Source of the DNA: Persicaria tinctoria
Lineage: Eukaryota > Streptophyta > Magnoliopsida > Caryophyllales > Polygonaceae
DNA length: 64,000 bases
Assembly (NCBI GenBank): GCA_037127255.1
Contig: JBANSL010000012.1
Location: 38,245,115-38,309,114 of the forward strand
Reading direction: 5' to 3'
Shown in pieces: positions 45,379 to 56,344 of the stretch. Both the position numbers and the translations under genes were made by a program. Below the pieces are notes generated by a model. That model had not been told where the DNA came from and searched no databases. It saw nothing but the letters and a program-made list of their open reading frames with translations. How positions within the stretch are numbered: the stretch's first letter is position 1; every line of letters begins with the position of its first letter.

Positions 45379-47181
45379 TCAACCTTTGTGGCTACACCAA
45401 TAAGCAAATTTGGATCCATTATTGGGATAAACTATATTTGGTAAAATCGTTCCTTTTGGGACCCAAACTTGTGTTATCCGTTCTTTTCTCAAATGAACAG
45501 GAAATGTATTGCGAATGATATATGGATCATTTCTTCTATAGGGGTAGGTCTCTTTTACATGTCCCTTTCTAGCACAGTGGTGACATATATGAGAGGTTCT
45601 GCTTCCTTTTGCCTTTTCAAAGGTGGTAATGTGTTGCTTCTTTAAAAACCTTGGATTGTAACCAATACCACTTTTGTTTAGAGAACTTTGTTGCTCACCC
45701 AACATCCTATTAAGAGTGCCTTTGGATTTGGTAAAACTTATGAGTGCTGTCTGTTGATCTTGAATCTTATTATTCAGGGATATCTTCTCGTTCTCTAAGT
45801 CATGATGCTCATTTCTTAGAGAGGAGAGATCTTGCTTGAGTTCAGATTTCTCTGAGTCAAGCGTCTTGACATTAATGTCAAGACCTGAATAAAAAGCTTC
45901 AAGACTTTTAACCCTCATAGACAGATCCTCAATAGTTCTTTCCTGGTCCACAATCCTCTTAATAAGAATGTTAGTCTGGACAATAAGTTTCTCTTCATTG
46001 GCAATCATATTAGAAAGAAATTCCGATAATACCTCTTTTGGACTTGCCATAAGTTCTCTTACAGTAGCTTCAAGCTTCTCATCGTGGGATTCATCTTCTG
46101 AGGCCATAAGACAAATATTGGCCTTCTCATCACCGGAGTCAGAGTCAGAGTCAGAATCGATCCAAGTTGCCACCATGGCTTTCTTAACATCAACCTTCTG
46201 AGGCCATCGTGGGATTCATCTTTTGAGGGCAATCCTTCACAAGATGATATGTTTCACCACATTCAAAACAAGACAAAGGTTTAGTCTTCTTATCATACTT
46301 GTTGTATTGAGGCTTACCTCGAAATTTAGAAGACTCTGATCCATCCTTGTTGTTGAATTGTTTCTTCATTTTGAGAATTCGAGCAAGGCCTCTTGTGATA
46401 AGAGCAAAAGGATCATCCTCATCGTCATCCTCATCTTCGGAATCAGATCCATCTTTAGGCTCATCCTTCTTAGACTTGAGTGCCAAGTTCTTAGTGCTAG
46501 CTGGAAGTTCTCCATCGTCTTCATTAAGGATCATCTCATGCGTGATCACTTCCCAAGCAGGTCATCAAGGGGTAGAGTGGTGAGGTCCTGTGCTTCCTCT
46601 ATAGCTGTTACTTTTGGACCCCATTTTTCTTTTGGGAGGCACCTCAGTATCTTCCTCACTTTCTCAAAGTTTGTAAAGTTCTTGCCTAGAGAGTCAAGAT
46701 TGTTGGTGATTTCTGTGAATCGTGTGAACATGGCCTTGTTTGACTCATCAGACTTCATTTTGAAAAGCTCATACTTTCGAAGGTAGATGCTGATCTTGGT
46801 GTCTTTCACTTGGCTCGTTCCTTCATAGGTGACGACCAGTTTATCCCAAATCTCTTTAGCTGACCTACAAGACGAAATATGGTTAAACTCATCAGTGCTA
46901 AGACCACAATAAAGTAAGTTAATAGCCCTGTAGTTTTTGGAGACAAGTCCAAGATCCGCTTGGATGTATTCAGACTCCTTCTTTGCGACTTTGGTTCCAT
47001 TTGGTCCGTCTTTCTCTGGAATCTTTGGACCATTCTCTATAATGTTCCAAAGTTCCAAATCTTGATCTATAATGAACATCTTCATCAAGGATCTCCAGTG
47101 GACAAAGTTGTTTCCTACAAAGAGTGGTGGTCTGCTCGTGGACCTTCCCTGTGCAAATCCTCCGCTTGCTTCACCAGACAT
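45379..47181 (-). pseudogene. gag: Gag of element D, two frameshifts
   Basis: It starts at 47181 with MSGEASGGFAQGRSTSRPPL followed by FVGNNFVHWRSLMKMFI, the classic copia gag opening. It covers 47181-46546, then 46549-46190 with the intact knuckle CFECGETYHLVKDCP (CX2CX4HX4C). It continues in 46176-45379 with an acidic region, a coiled coil and the second Cys/His cluster (CHHCARKGHVKETYP, last Cys replaced by Tyr). Frameshifts lie near 46548 and 46183. The start is about 60 bases inside the primer site. Confidence 0.85.
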
Positions 47182-47225
47182 GATCGAAAACTCACAAGAT
47201 TGTTAGATCAAAAGCAGTTAGTAAA

Positions 47226-47237
47226 GCTCTGATACCA
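47226..47237 (-). other. Primer-binding site of element D
   Basis: The minus strand reads TGGTATCAGAGC two bases inside the 5' LTR (LTR end ACATTCA, then AT). This is the usual initiator-Met tRNA primer of copia elements. Confidence 0.9.
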
Positions 47238-47239
47238 AT

Positions 47240-48282
47240 TGAATGTTCGATAATATAAAACTAAGTAATATAGAAATACTCTAGAAGGGGGGTTGAATAG
47301 AGAGTATGCCGGTTTTTCGCAGATAGTCTCAAGACTTTTGAAGCTCGTGCAAAACCTTTTGAGATTGGACTTAGTCTTTTCTCTGAAAACCTGAATAAAA
47401 AAGTTAAACAATTCGAACCAAGTGCGGAAATAAGGTAAAGCAATAAAGTAAAGGACTCGATGAGTTGTTTACGAGGTTCGGCACGAACTTGGCCTACGTC
47501 CCCGCCTAGGGTTCTTGCACAACCCTAGGATTCAATCGGCTTTTATTGATTCACAAGACTTAGGATCCTAGTAGCTCCCCGAGAAGCCTCTCTCCTATAC
47601 AATTGCAATCTAGTCAACTCTCGTTCCCTTGGAGTCCTAGACAAATCTAGAAGAGCCTCACCTCTCTATGCTATCTAGTACAATCCTCTTACACTTAGTG
47701 AATCAATCGCCTAGTGTTCACTTCCCGAGTTACAAACTCTCGAGTATAACACTATAACTGAATATATCCTATAAGCTCACTGTGTAACTCTCAAATGCTT
47801 TGAAATGAAATAACAGACTCTTAGGACAAGCAGAGATCACACAAAAACAGATTTCTCTTGAAGGCTTGGAGTGTATGAAAGCTCGTGTTCAATGAATGTA
47901 TATACTCTGTCTTCATCTTTCTTCTCTTTATATTGAGACAAATCGGCACCAAGGATCTTCTCCAACGGCTAGACAAGATCATGGCATAAGCTGGATCTTC
48001 TATATTTGGAAACTTCGAGGCCACAATCTTTCCGATTTGAATCTTCTCAACACGCATCACAAGGAAGGAAATAATTCGAAAATACTTCCTGAAAGGTTAG
48101 TTAAGTATATAATAATATAATGGAAGTATATAATAATATTAAATAATATTCGAACAATATAACATATAGAACAGGTTTTGTATTTCATCAACACTGTTAA
48201 AGCTCCAAGACCTTTGACATAAACATATTGTCAAGGCCTTTGAAACTTATTCCGATTTTCATCAAGGGAGGGAGTTATCACT
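47240..48282 (-). repeat. 5' LTR of element D (1.04 kb, full length)
   Basis: Plus orientation begins TGAATGTTCGATAATATAAA and ends GGGAGGGAGTTATCA, directly followed by the CTTTG duplication. It matches the plus-strand LTR of element E at 54696-55765 in reverse orientation, with more divergence. Confidence 0.9.
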
Positions 48283-48287
48283 TTGGT

Positions 48288-50884
48288 CCCCCATAAAGCG
48301 ATTGGGACCCCCGGCGTAAGCTACCTCTTCGTGAGTTTTTGCCATCCTGACTTGCTCTGTATGTGGGCACTCTCGAGTGGTGTGCCGCTATGAGCCACAT
48401 TCAATGCAGGGCTGGTTGACAGAAAGATACTTGACTTTCTTGAGGAGCTTGCTATTCTGATCTCTGTAGTACTGCTCCTTCACATCTGGATCAATCTCCT
48501 TAGAAGGCTCATAGAGGGGCATGGATGGGGCTGGCCTTGCATAGGCATTCTTGTCATAGTTTGTCGGAGCCCCATACTTATTGTCGAATTTGGTGAGCTT
48601 TTTGAGGGTAGCCCATGCGTCAGCTGGTGGCATCGTTAGATAATCATATTGAGTATATTGGTTGATCCTATCCTTAGCAGCCAGATCAAGAGAATTGTAG
48701 AAGATCTCCTGAATGATGTATGGTTGCTACCCATGTGTAGGGCAGGATCACAGTAGATCCTTGTATCGTTCCTATGCTTTTGCTAGCGGCTCCCCAGGCT
48801 TTTGCTTGAAAGTTGTAATCTTCTGGCGGAGGAGCGCTGTCTTGGCAGGAGGGAAAATTTTATTAAGAAACACCTACCTTACATCAGCTCATGTTGTGAG
48901 GGATCTTGGAGTCAGTCCTTCTAGCCACTTCAATGCTAGACCGGCAAGAGACCATCGAAAAGCTTTCATCTTGACATATTCCAGAGTAGTACCTTCAGCA
49001 AGAGTATGGCACTGATATCATGCATTTAGGTAGGCATAATAGGTTGCATTTAGCTTAGTTAAGATGCATTTCATTGATGGATTAAGCACGATTTACATAG
49101 TAGTTCTCTATGTTGTCGGAGTCGGAATCTACATGCTTTTATTGATTATTTCAGGTAACTGTGGATCCAAGGATGAGGCATGGGTTGATGAAGCATTATA
49201 AGAGAATGTCTAGTTGATTGGAGAAGCTTACATGAAGATCTCAAAAGGTCCTGAGAAGAAGAAGCAAACCTAAACGAAGAATAAGTCTGCAGAAGTTGTC
49301 GCCAGACATGCTGAACTTGTTTTGCACTTTCTGGAGGCCTCGGTTGTCCGATTGACTATTATGACCATGCGTTGGAAAGCTATTTTAGAGAACTACAACT
49401 TTCCTGTTGACAAGAAGAGCGAATTCATGATAGATTTTCCGTGAAAAGCCCCTGACTGCGGCCGCAGCAACCTTGTGGCGCTCGCGGCCAATCAATTTGC
49501 AAGGGGTAGGAGGAAACAGTGTGCGGCGGGCGCAGCATCTATGCTGCGCCCGCAGCATTGGTCGTCAGCGTTAATTCGCAGCGTTTTGATTAATGAAAAC
49601 CCTAAAACTTATTTATTTCTTTCATGGCCGACTTTGATGTTTTAAAAAGGCCAAGTTTTATGTTATTTTTAGAACTTCTATTCTATTCTATTCATTAGAC
49701 ACTTTAGAGATTTTGAGCGATGTCTTCCATGAGGAACTAAACTCATCTATTCTGCCTGCAATTTGAAGCTTTATTCGGATTGATTGTGAGTTTCTAATTC
49801 TCGTTCCTTGTTTCCTATATTTGAATAATTCAACTTCTTTGTGCTTGATTGTTTATTGCTTTGTTCTATCTTGTCTGGCCAACTTGTTAGATCAATTCAA
49901 TTGCTAAGGTTTTGTAGATTCCTGGTTGTGAACCATAACCTAAGTGGCAAACTTGTTCCTTTAGGGCTGGTTGAACTAATTGAATGAGTAGGAAGTTGAA
50001 TGTGTTGTTAAATCCTTTTTTAGGGACTACAAATACCTTGGGTAATCTCTGAACTTAAAGTTATCAATTAGGTTAAATCCTTCTTTAGGGACTGTTCGAT
50101 TGATAAGGGTTGCTAGGACTGGTTGGACTAGTAACTATATTATGTCGGGACAAGGGCATTCATAGGAAACTTAATAGGACGAGAAGAAGTTACAAGGATC
50201 GCTTCAACCAAATAAAGTGGAAAATTGTAGGTAGAATTGCTTCTTCTAATTATCTGAATTAAAATCATTTACTCTTGTTTGCTTCAATCTGCTTTGATAA
50301 AAGACGAAACTTTCCCACATAAAACCCCACAATCTGGTTACTTTGATTGGCATCTAAATCACAATTGAATAGCGAATTTCCCTGTGGGATCGACCTCTTA
50401 CTTATTGCTATACTAGTTATAGGTTTGAGATTTACTTTGACGGATCAACGACAGGTTTTACATCCGTCAGGAACATACCAGAAAAATTGGTAATATGTTC
50501 AAGAGGACATTCATTTAACCTTCCATAAAAAGCATTATTTTTTATTTCAATAAGGAAGACAGTGCGAATTTCAAAGTTATTTTCAGGGATTAGAATAGCC
50601 GATTCAGGCACGACAAGAGTCTGGAGCATGTAATCCTCTGAAGTGGTAGGGAATTAGGCAAGCTCAGTCTCTGCTTGCCTCCTTAGTTCGGCTTTCTGCG
50701 CTGTGCGTGCTTTCTCAGTGGTGAGAGCAATAATTTTGGCTTCTAACTCCGCTCGAAGCCTTTCTATCAGCTGTGCTTGTGTTTCTGCGGCCGCCATGGC
50801 TCTTTTCAATCTAGTATGGACGTGTATAAGGCATTCTGGATCGTCTAAGGCCTCAAACTCAGGTTGTTGAATAGAACGGCGCAT
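48288..50884 (-). pseudogene. gag: Gag of element C, broken by stops and a solo LTR
   Basis: It starts at 50884 (MRRSIQQPEFEALDDPECLI). It aligns with the intact gag of element A: coiled-coil N-terminus (50884-50654), NNAFYGRLNECPLEHITNF (about 50560-50500), then after the inserted LTR the rest (about 49012-48290) with KKLTKFDNKYGAPTNYD near 48590. The zinc-knuckle region reads CIECGS, stop, RHTTREC near 48400-48360. Multiple stops and frameshifts are present. Element D is inserted just after the knuckle. Confidence 0.8.
49013..50469 (+). repeat. Solo LTR of another Athila/Tat-like family inside the gag of C (1.46 kb)
   Basis: It begins TGATATCATGCATTTAGG and ends TTTACATCCGTCA. It is flanked by GGCAC (49008-49012) and GGAAC (50470-50474), a target-site duplication with one change. 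The part near the right end (CCCTGTGGGATCGACCTCTT, then CTATACTAGTTATAGG) is the U5-type sequence of Athila/Tat LTRs, so it reads in plus orientation. A GC-rich patch (GCGGCCGC-like words) lies at about 49455-49560. There is no interior. Confidence 0.8.
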
Positions 50885-50948
50885 ACACTACAAGAACAAA
50901 ACGTAAAGAAAACGTGAGATCTTACTACCTAAGGCGCGAATGATTACT

Positions 50949-50966
50949 TCCCCGGCAACGGCGCCA
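50949..50966 (-). other. Primer-binding site of element C
   Basis: The minus strand reads TGGCGCCGTTGCCGGGGA, three bases from the 5' LTR. It is identical to that of element B. Confidence 0.85.
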
Positions 50967-50969
50967 ATT

Positions 50970-52370
50970 TGTTGTAGGAGGAAATCGAGTTTAAAATATA
51001 ATAAAATAGATCAAACCGGATTCGTGCCCACACAAATGATTACAAGACTTCCTCCCGATGTAGCAGTGGGAATTCAGGATCGATCCTCGAGGAAGGTGGT
51101 CAGCGGAAGAATCTCACGGGAAGAAATCGACTTCAGTGTACTCGACCTCGACTAGGGTTAGTCGACAGGGGTCGGGTAAGTCGAATCCGAGCGAGCAGCA
51201 GTCACTGGATTGGTCGATCTCGAGTAGTCAACTCGACGTCAAGGAAAACTTGGTCGTAGTCGAGTAAGCTTGTCGAAATCGAGTTCCTGCAGAGACACAA
51301 ACAGCAGCGATCTTTGCTCGATTGAAGTTTCTTTTCCATCATTGATGGAAAAGAAACTTCCATTAATAAACTAAACAGAGCTTACAACCGATCGAAGCCA
51401 ACTTGCTCTCGCTCCTTCACTCATCTCGGCTTCCACTCTCTCTCTACTCTACTTCTAGAATTGAATTGTATGATTGAATGAATAAAAATCAGCCCTATAG
51501 GCTCTATTTATAGGCTTCCAATCCTTTCTAATCAAGGTAAGGAATATCTATGTAATATCTAAAGATAAAATTCTACTTGGAAATAAATCTATCTAAATAA
51601 GTAAAACTATATAAATCCTAGGGTAATTAATTGTTCAACCCTTAGGATAGATAAAAAGATAAAAATATCTAAATCTTCATGTGTTGGGAATCTTCTCTCG
51701 GAAATATCTCCATTGGATTCGGGATAGAACCTTAATAAGACCCGGACTAGCTCAAAATCGGCCACTAGGTCAACTCGATATCGAGTAGCCTTACTCGATA
51801 TCGACCAACATTTCTTCGCTTCAGCTCAGCAACTCGATTCCGGCCTCCAGGGATGAACATCGACCAGCTTCAACTCGATATCGACTTGACTTACTCGATA
51901 TCGACTTCTTCCTTCCTTCTTCAGCTTCTCAAGTCGATTCTGGGTCTTCACTCGATTTTTGGCTTGGTCGACTTCGACCAGTTTTGGTCGACGTCGAGTA
52001 AAGTTGGCTTGTCCTTGTCTTCTCGAGCAGCCTCTCCTTCCTCGATCTCGGGTGTGCTTCTGGGTTTGGTCGACATCGAGTCACTTACTCGACATCGAGT
52101 AAAGTCTTGAACTCGTGTCGACTTCTTCTTCCTTCCTCGATCAAGTCTGCTCTCCTGCTGTAGTCGACTTCGAGTAGATCCCATCTTTTGGTTTCGTCTC
52201 GGAATGGCTCCAAATTCTGAAATATTAAACCAAAACTTATGTAGACCTCTATTTCTTGCAAATAAGCATATATTACATAAATTCAACATATTCCCAGCCC
52301 GAAATATGCAAAGTACTAAGAATAAGGGGCTAAAATGTATATAAAGACATGGTGACTTTAGTGGACATCA
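50970..52370 (-). repeat. 5' LTR of element C (1.40 kb, about 450 bp deleted)
   Basis: It matches 33459-35320 except that the stretch equivalent to about 33830-34275 is missing at about 51330. There a small hairpin (TTTCTTTTCCATCATTGATG and its complement) now sits. The TATA box is at 51512-51505 on the minus strand. TCGA words are retained on both sides. Confidence 0.9.
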
Positions 52371-52702
52371 CACATCTTATTTTTCAAAAAAAAAAACCTT
52401 GTATCCGAGTATATTTTATTTATGGAAAATATTTTTCAGAAATATTCCCTCTTGCATTTGAAATGTGAAAAGATGGTTTGAATTTTGAATTTTTGGCAAA
52501 TCAAATCTTTTAATTTTGGGCAGCAGTGTCATGGTTATCTCCATTGGAACCCTAAACCCGTCCCATCGACTTACCCTCTTGCCCCTTTGTAAACCACACA
52601 TTCTTACCCTAACTATTCCTCACCTCTCCAGAACTGCCTAAACCCTCTGTTTCTTAAACCTCTCCTTCAACCTTTCGCTAAAAGCTTCATCGAATCCCAT
52701 CC

Positions 52703-54365
52703 ATGGCACCCAAATCCAAGAAGATCTCCACACCTAAATGCCTTGGCGCTACCCCTAAAGGACGCCAGGCCTCTCTTGGGATCTCCCCTCAACCCGAACC
52801 TACTCATGAAGCTATTGTCCCAAGCATTGTCCCGAGCACCGTCCCTGAGAGCACCATTGCCGAAATCATGCGGTCCCTGAAGCGCCCGGCGAAGAAGCCT
52901 CTCAGTGCTAAGCTAAAAGGGAAGAGAAAGATCATTGCCCAGGAAGAGGCCCTGAAAAAGAAAAAGGCCGAGGAAGAGGCTGAGAAAGCAAGGAAAAAGG
53001 CTGAGGAAGAGGCTGAGATAGCAAGGAAAGAGGCCGAGGAAGAGGCCCAAAGAGCAGCAGAGAAGGAGGTTCCCGCTGAAGAGGAACCAAGGGAAGAGGA
53101 GGACGACGAGGAGGTCGAGGGAGACGATGCTCAAGTGTCTCTTGAGGACTCGGGGTCTGAGGAAGAAGAGGAAGAGAAGCCGGAACTTATTCCCTCTCCT
53201 AATCCTCCTCCTCCTCCCCTGTCTCCGAAGAAGCGCAAAGCAACTAAAGCAAAGCCTCCATTTCCCAAGCGCTCAAGGAAAGCCACTCTCCGAACCTTTG
53301 ACGCGCATGTCAAGACGACTGCTCCCATAAGAGCTCGAAGGAAGAACGCCGATCCGCCTGCACTTATCCACGTAAACCAATCCTTACCCTCCTCCTGGTT
53401 TGAGAATACGAAGATGGCTGGAAAGTGGGTAAACGAGTTTAGAACTCGTAAGATTTGTTGTTCAGATTTTATTGATCTTGATTTTTTAGAAGCTTTGAAC
53501 CTACCCTTCATCTCTCTCCTAAAACAAACTTCTGCCTGAACCCTTCTGAACCTTGAATCCGTACACTACCCCCAACTCACCCATATATTTTACATAAACC
53601 TCAAAACCAAACACACTGCTGATGGTTGGTCTTTGGAATCAGTCGTCAAGGGAGTTAGAATCACTTTCAACTCCATTGACTTCGCTGATCTCCTTGGCCT
53701 TCCTAAACCTTGTCCATCCTCTCCTGAAACCCCCACAAAAGATCAGTGCGTTGCTCTTGCCCGATCCAAATACTTTCTCCCCGAATCATCAAACAGCACC
53801 ACCAAACAGCTTACCCACTCTTCCCTCACACTCGAGGCAAAAATTATCTTCAACATCATTGTGAGATGCCTCTTACCCTGACACAACTCTGACTCCCTCC
53901 TCACTCACAACGCTATGTTCCTTCTATACCGAATTTTGAATGACAATGATCTTGATCTGGCCAATACCATTCTATGATCCATGGCTCACACCCACAAATC
54001 CAGAAAAAAAAACTCCCCTCCTCTTTGCAAACCTTTTGACCCATGTCTTCAAAGCTTCTGAAATTGATTTCAAAAATGAAGAACAACAACATCATATGGG
54101 TGAATTCAACTCCAAGAGCTTTGAGAAGATTGGCATCACTCAGTCCCCCCTAGGGACTTGGAGTCTTGCCTCTCCTTCAAAAACTCTTCCCACTGCCTCT
54201 GCCATCGATGAGCGCATGGAAAATCTGGAATTGGGTTTGGAGGAAGTTCGCCTAGACGTCAAAGAGCTGCATCGAGAGTTTTTGCTGGAGATGGGCGGGG
54301 TGGCTAAGTTGCTGCATCAGCTGAAGTTGTTGTTCACGGATGGTGCTCTTGATGATGAATCCTAA
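52703..54365 (+). pseudogene. Env-position ORF of element E, two early stops and a frameshift
   Basis: It starts MAPKSKKISTPKCLGATPKG at 52703 and aligns throughout with the ORF of element D. The N-terminal 278 residues are open: Ala/Glu/Lys coiled-coil repeats (about residues 75-135), an acidic tract and the Pro-rich SPNPPPPPLSPKKRKA. Stops then occur at about 53537 and 53879. Later blocks continue (FNSIDFADLLGLPKPCPSS, SSLTLEAKIIFNIIVRCLLP, then MENLELGLEEVRLDVKELHR). It lies about 280 bases before the polypurine tract. Because element C sits between pol and this ORF, it looks isolated but belongs to E. Confidence 0.8.
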
Positions 54366-54681
54366 ACCCCTATTCTACCCTAACCCTTAATCTAAACACT
54401 ACTGGTTTTTGTTACTGTTTTAAAACTTTTGGTTACTATTTTATCCTCCTCCCTTTGTTGAAAGACAAAAAGGGGGAGATGGTTTGATGGTTTAGACTTT
54501 GAAACTGCTGTGAACCAAGGGTCTTGGAAGACCTTATTTTGTTTTACTTTGTTGGTTGTTTTTCTTTGGCTTTAAAAACTTATGATCCAACATTTGTCTA
54601 ACCCATGCAGGTACTTAGTCCGATTTTGCTTATGATATATTTGCTTGACTAAGTTACAGGGATGCACAGGTTTTGTCTTTC

Positions 54682-54695
54682 ATCAAGGGGGAGAT
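54682..54695 (+). other. Polypurine tract of element E
   Basis: ATCAAGGGGGAGAT lies immediately before the LTR start TGATAACTCC. Confidence 0.8.
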
Positions 54696-55765
54696 TGATA
54701 ACTCCACTCCCTTGATGAAAATAGGAAATGGTTTCAAAGGCTTTCACACATAGCTTGTGTCAAAGGTCTTGAAGCTACAGTTGTATTGATGAAACAAAAA
54801 ACCTGTATTATGTGCATATTATTTCCGGTTGTTATTATATGTTATTATTATTAAATATATTTCTAGATATTATTATATATTATGCACTAACAAATCCAGC
54901 AAGATTTTCGAATGAAATCTCCTTCCTTAAGCTTGAAGTCGAGAAGATCGAATCTGGCGGGTCATGGCTTTAGAGTTTCCCCAAATAGAAGATTGTGAAG
55001 ATTGTCATGATCTGTTCTAGCCGTTGAAGAGAAGATCCTTCTTTGAAAGAGGCGCTGATCTGATTTAATATAAAAAGGAGATGAAGAGAAGAAGACACAT
55101 ACAATTGTTGACAAAAGCATTTATTCGGACTCAAGCCTTCAAGTCAATATGTCTTCTTCGTGTGCTCTCTACTAGTTGCTAAGAGTCGTATCTTTTGTTT
55201 CAAAGCATTTGAGAGTTACATAGTGAGCTTATAGGATATATTTTGAGAGATTGTTATACTCGAGAGTTTGTAACTCAGGAAGTGGGCACTAGGCGATGGA
55301 TTCACGAAGTGTAAGAGGATTGTACTAGATAGCTGAGAGAGGTGGGGCTCTTCTCGATTGGTCTAGGACTCCAAGGGAACGTGAGTTGACTAGATTGCAA
55401 TTGTATAGGAGAGAGGCTTCTCGGTGAGCTATTAGGATCCTAAGTCTTGTGATTCAATAAAGCCGGTTGAATCCTAGGGTTGTGGAAGAACCCTAGGCGG
55501 GGACGTAGGCCAAGTTCGTGCCGAACCTCGTTAACAATTCGTTGTGTCCTTTACTTATTGCTTTGCCTTATTTCCGCACTTGTTTCGAGTTGTATAACTC
55601 TTTTGTGATTCAGGTTTTCCAGAGGAAAGAATTAAGTCTAATCTTAAAGGGTTTTGCAAGCGTTTCAAAAGTATTGAGATTATCAGCGAAAAGTTGGCAT
55701 ACTCTATTCAACCCCCTCTTCTAGAGTATCTTTATATTACTTTGTTATACATTATCAAACCTTCA
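54696..55765 (+). repeat. 3' LTR of element E (1.07 kb)
   Basis: It begins TGATAACTCCACTCCCTTGA and ends ATTATCAAACCTTCA. It is homologous in reverse orientation to 47240-48282. A TATA-like TATAAAAAGG lies near 55069. No 5' partner is present in the window. Confidence 0.9.
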
Positions 55766-55791
55766 CACTTTATTTTGTATAGAAATTTTTT

Positions 55792-55908
55792 AAAATATGG
55801 TTTATAGTTCATTTCGGCATGTCTTGAATGCTTCACAATTAATTACTTGGTTGATTTTGCTTCAAAGTATCCCAAACAACTGCAAGTTAATCGGAATTTC
55901 AAATACGT
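55792..55908. repeat. Second copy of the pectin methylesterase upstream segment
   Basis: It aligns with 28084-28204 and begins within about 30 bases of the end of element E. A gene equivalent to the pectin methylesterase would have to lie where element E now is; no coding remnant is visible. Confidence 0.7.
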
Positions 55909-56281
55909 GCAAACTAAATACACTCCAAATCCTACACGTCGGAATTGACGTATATGGTTGAAGTGGTTAATTAATTTTTCGTTTCGGCTATATACACCGC
56001 AAATCCACACATCCTTAAAGACGTGCTTGCACGTCCTTAAGGACGTGCAAGTGGGTTTACAGCCACCCGAGCCCGGGCGTGCAAGCACGTTTTTATTTTT
56101 TTTTTAAAAAATGTGCTTGCACGTCCTTAAGGACATGCAAAAGTGCACGTGCTTAAGCATGTGTTGCACGTCCTTAAGGACGAAGCAGACGTGCTTCGTC
56201 GTTCCCACTTCCAAATCTACTAGAGAAAGAGAGAAAGAGAGAGCGGCGGATGAGAGAGCGAGAGCTTGCCGGAGAGAGATC

Positions 56282-56283
<2 letters not shown>

Positions 56284-56325
<42 letters not shown>

Positions 56326-56344
56326 GAGAGAGAGAGAGAGAGAA
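56284..56344. repeat. (GA)n microsatellite
   Basis: GA runs interrupted by single CC and CG changes. Frames across it encode Arg-Glu repeats and are not genes. Confidence 0.9.

Larger units (their letters stand above)
38817..48282 (-). mobile_element. Element D: complete Sirevirus-type Ty1/copia element inserted in C
   Basis: Flanked by CTTTG at 38812-38816 and 48283-48287. The minus-strand order is 5' LTR (47240-48282), primer site, gag, protease, integrase, RT, RNase H, env-position ORF, 3' LTR (38817-39718). It is the same family as element E and lies in inverted orientation to it. D is nearly complete, with a few frameshifts and stops, and is younger than both C and E because it sits within them. 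Confidence 0.95.
33459..52370 (-). mobile_element. Element C: Athila/Tat-type element with gag and protease only, inserted in E
   Basis: LTRs at 33459-35320 (3') and 50970-52370 (5') are flanked by CAAAT (33454-33458) and CACAT (52371-52375), a duplication with one later change. The minus-strand order is 5' LTR, primer site, gag, [solo LTR], gag, [element D], gag C-terminus, protease, noncoding region, polypurine tract, 3' LTR. No RT, RNase H or integrase is found between the protease (37380) and the 3' LTR, so C is non-autonomous by design or by deletion. It carries two later insertions. Confidence 0.9.
28413..55765 (+). mobile_element. Element E: 5'-truncated Sirevirus-type Ty1/copia element interrupted by element C
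   Basis: The plus-strand order is gag (28413-30020), protease, integrase, RT and RNase H (30045-33275), [element C, 33459-52370], env-position ORF (52703-54365), polypurine tract (54682-54695), 3' LTR (54696-55765). The 5' LTR and the first part of gag are missing: homology to element D starts abruptly at about 28413. The short target-site duplication of C (CAAAT/CACAT) and continuity with the layout of D show that 28413-33458 and 52376-55765 are one element. Gag type, gene order and the extra ORF after pol place it in the Sirevirus (SIRE/Maximus) group. Confidence 0.9.

Noticed and set aside
52703..54365. Stand-alone host gene for a coiled-coil protein
   Set aside because: It aligns with the ORF inside element D and is followed by a polypurine tract and LTR, so it belongs to element E.
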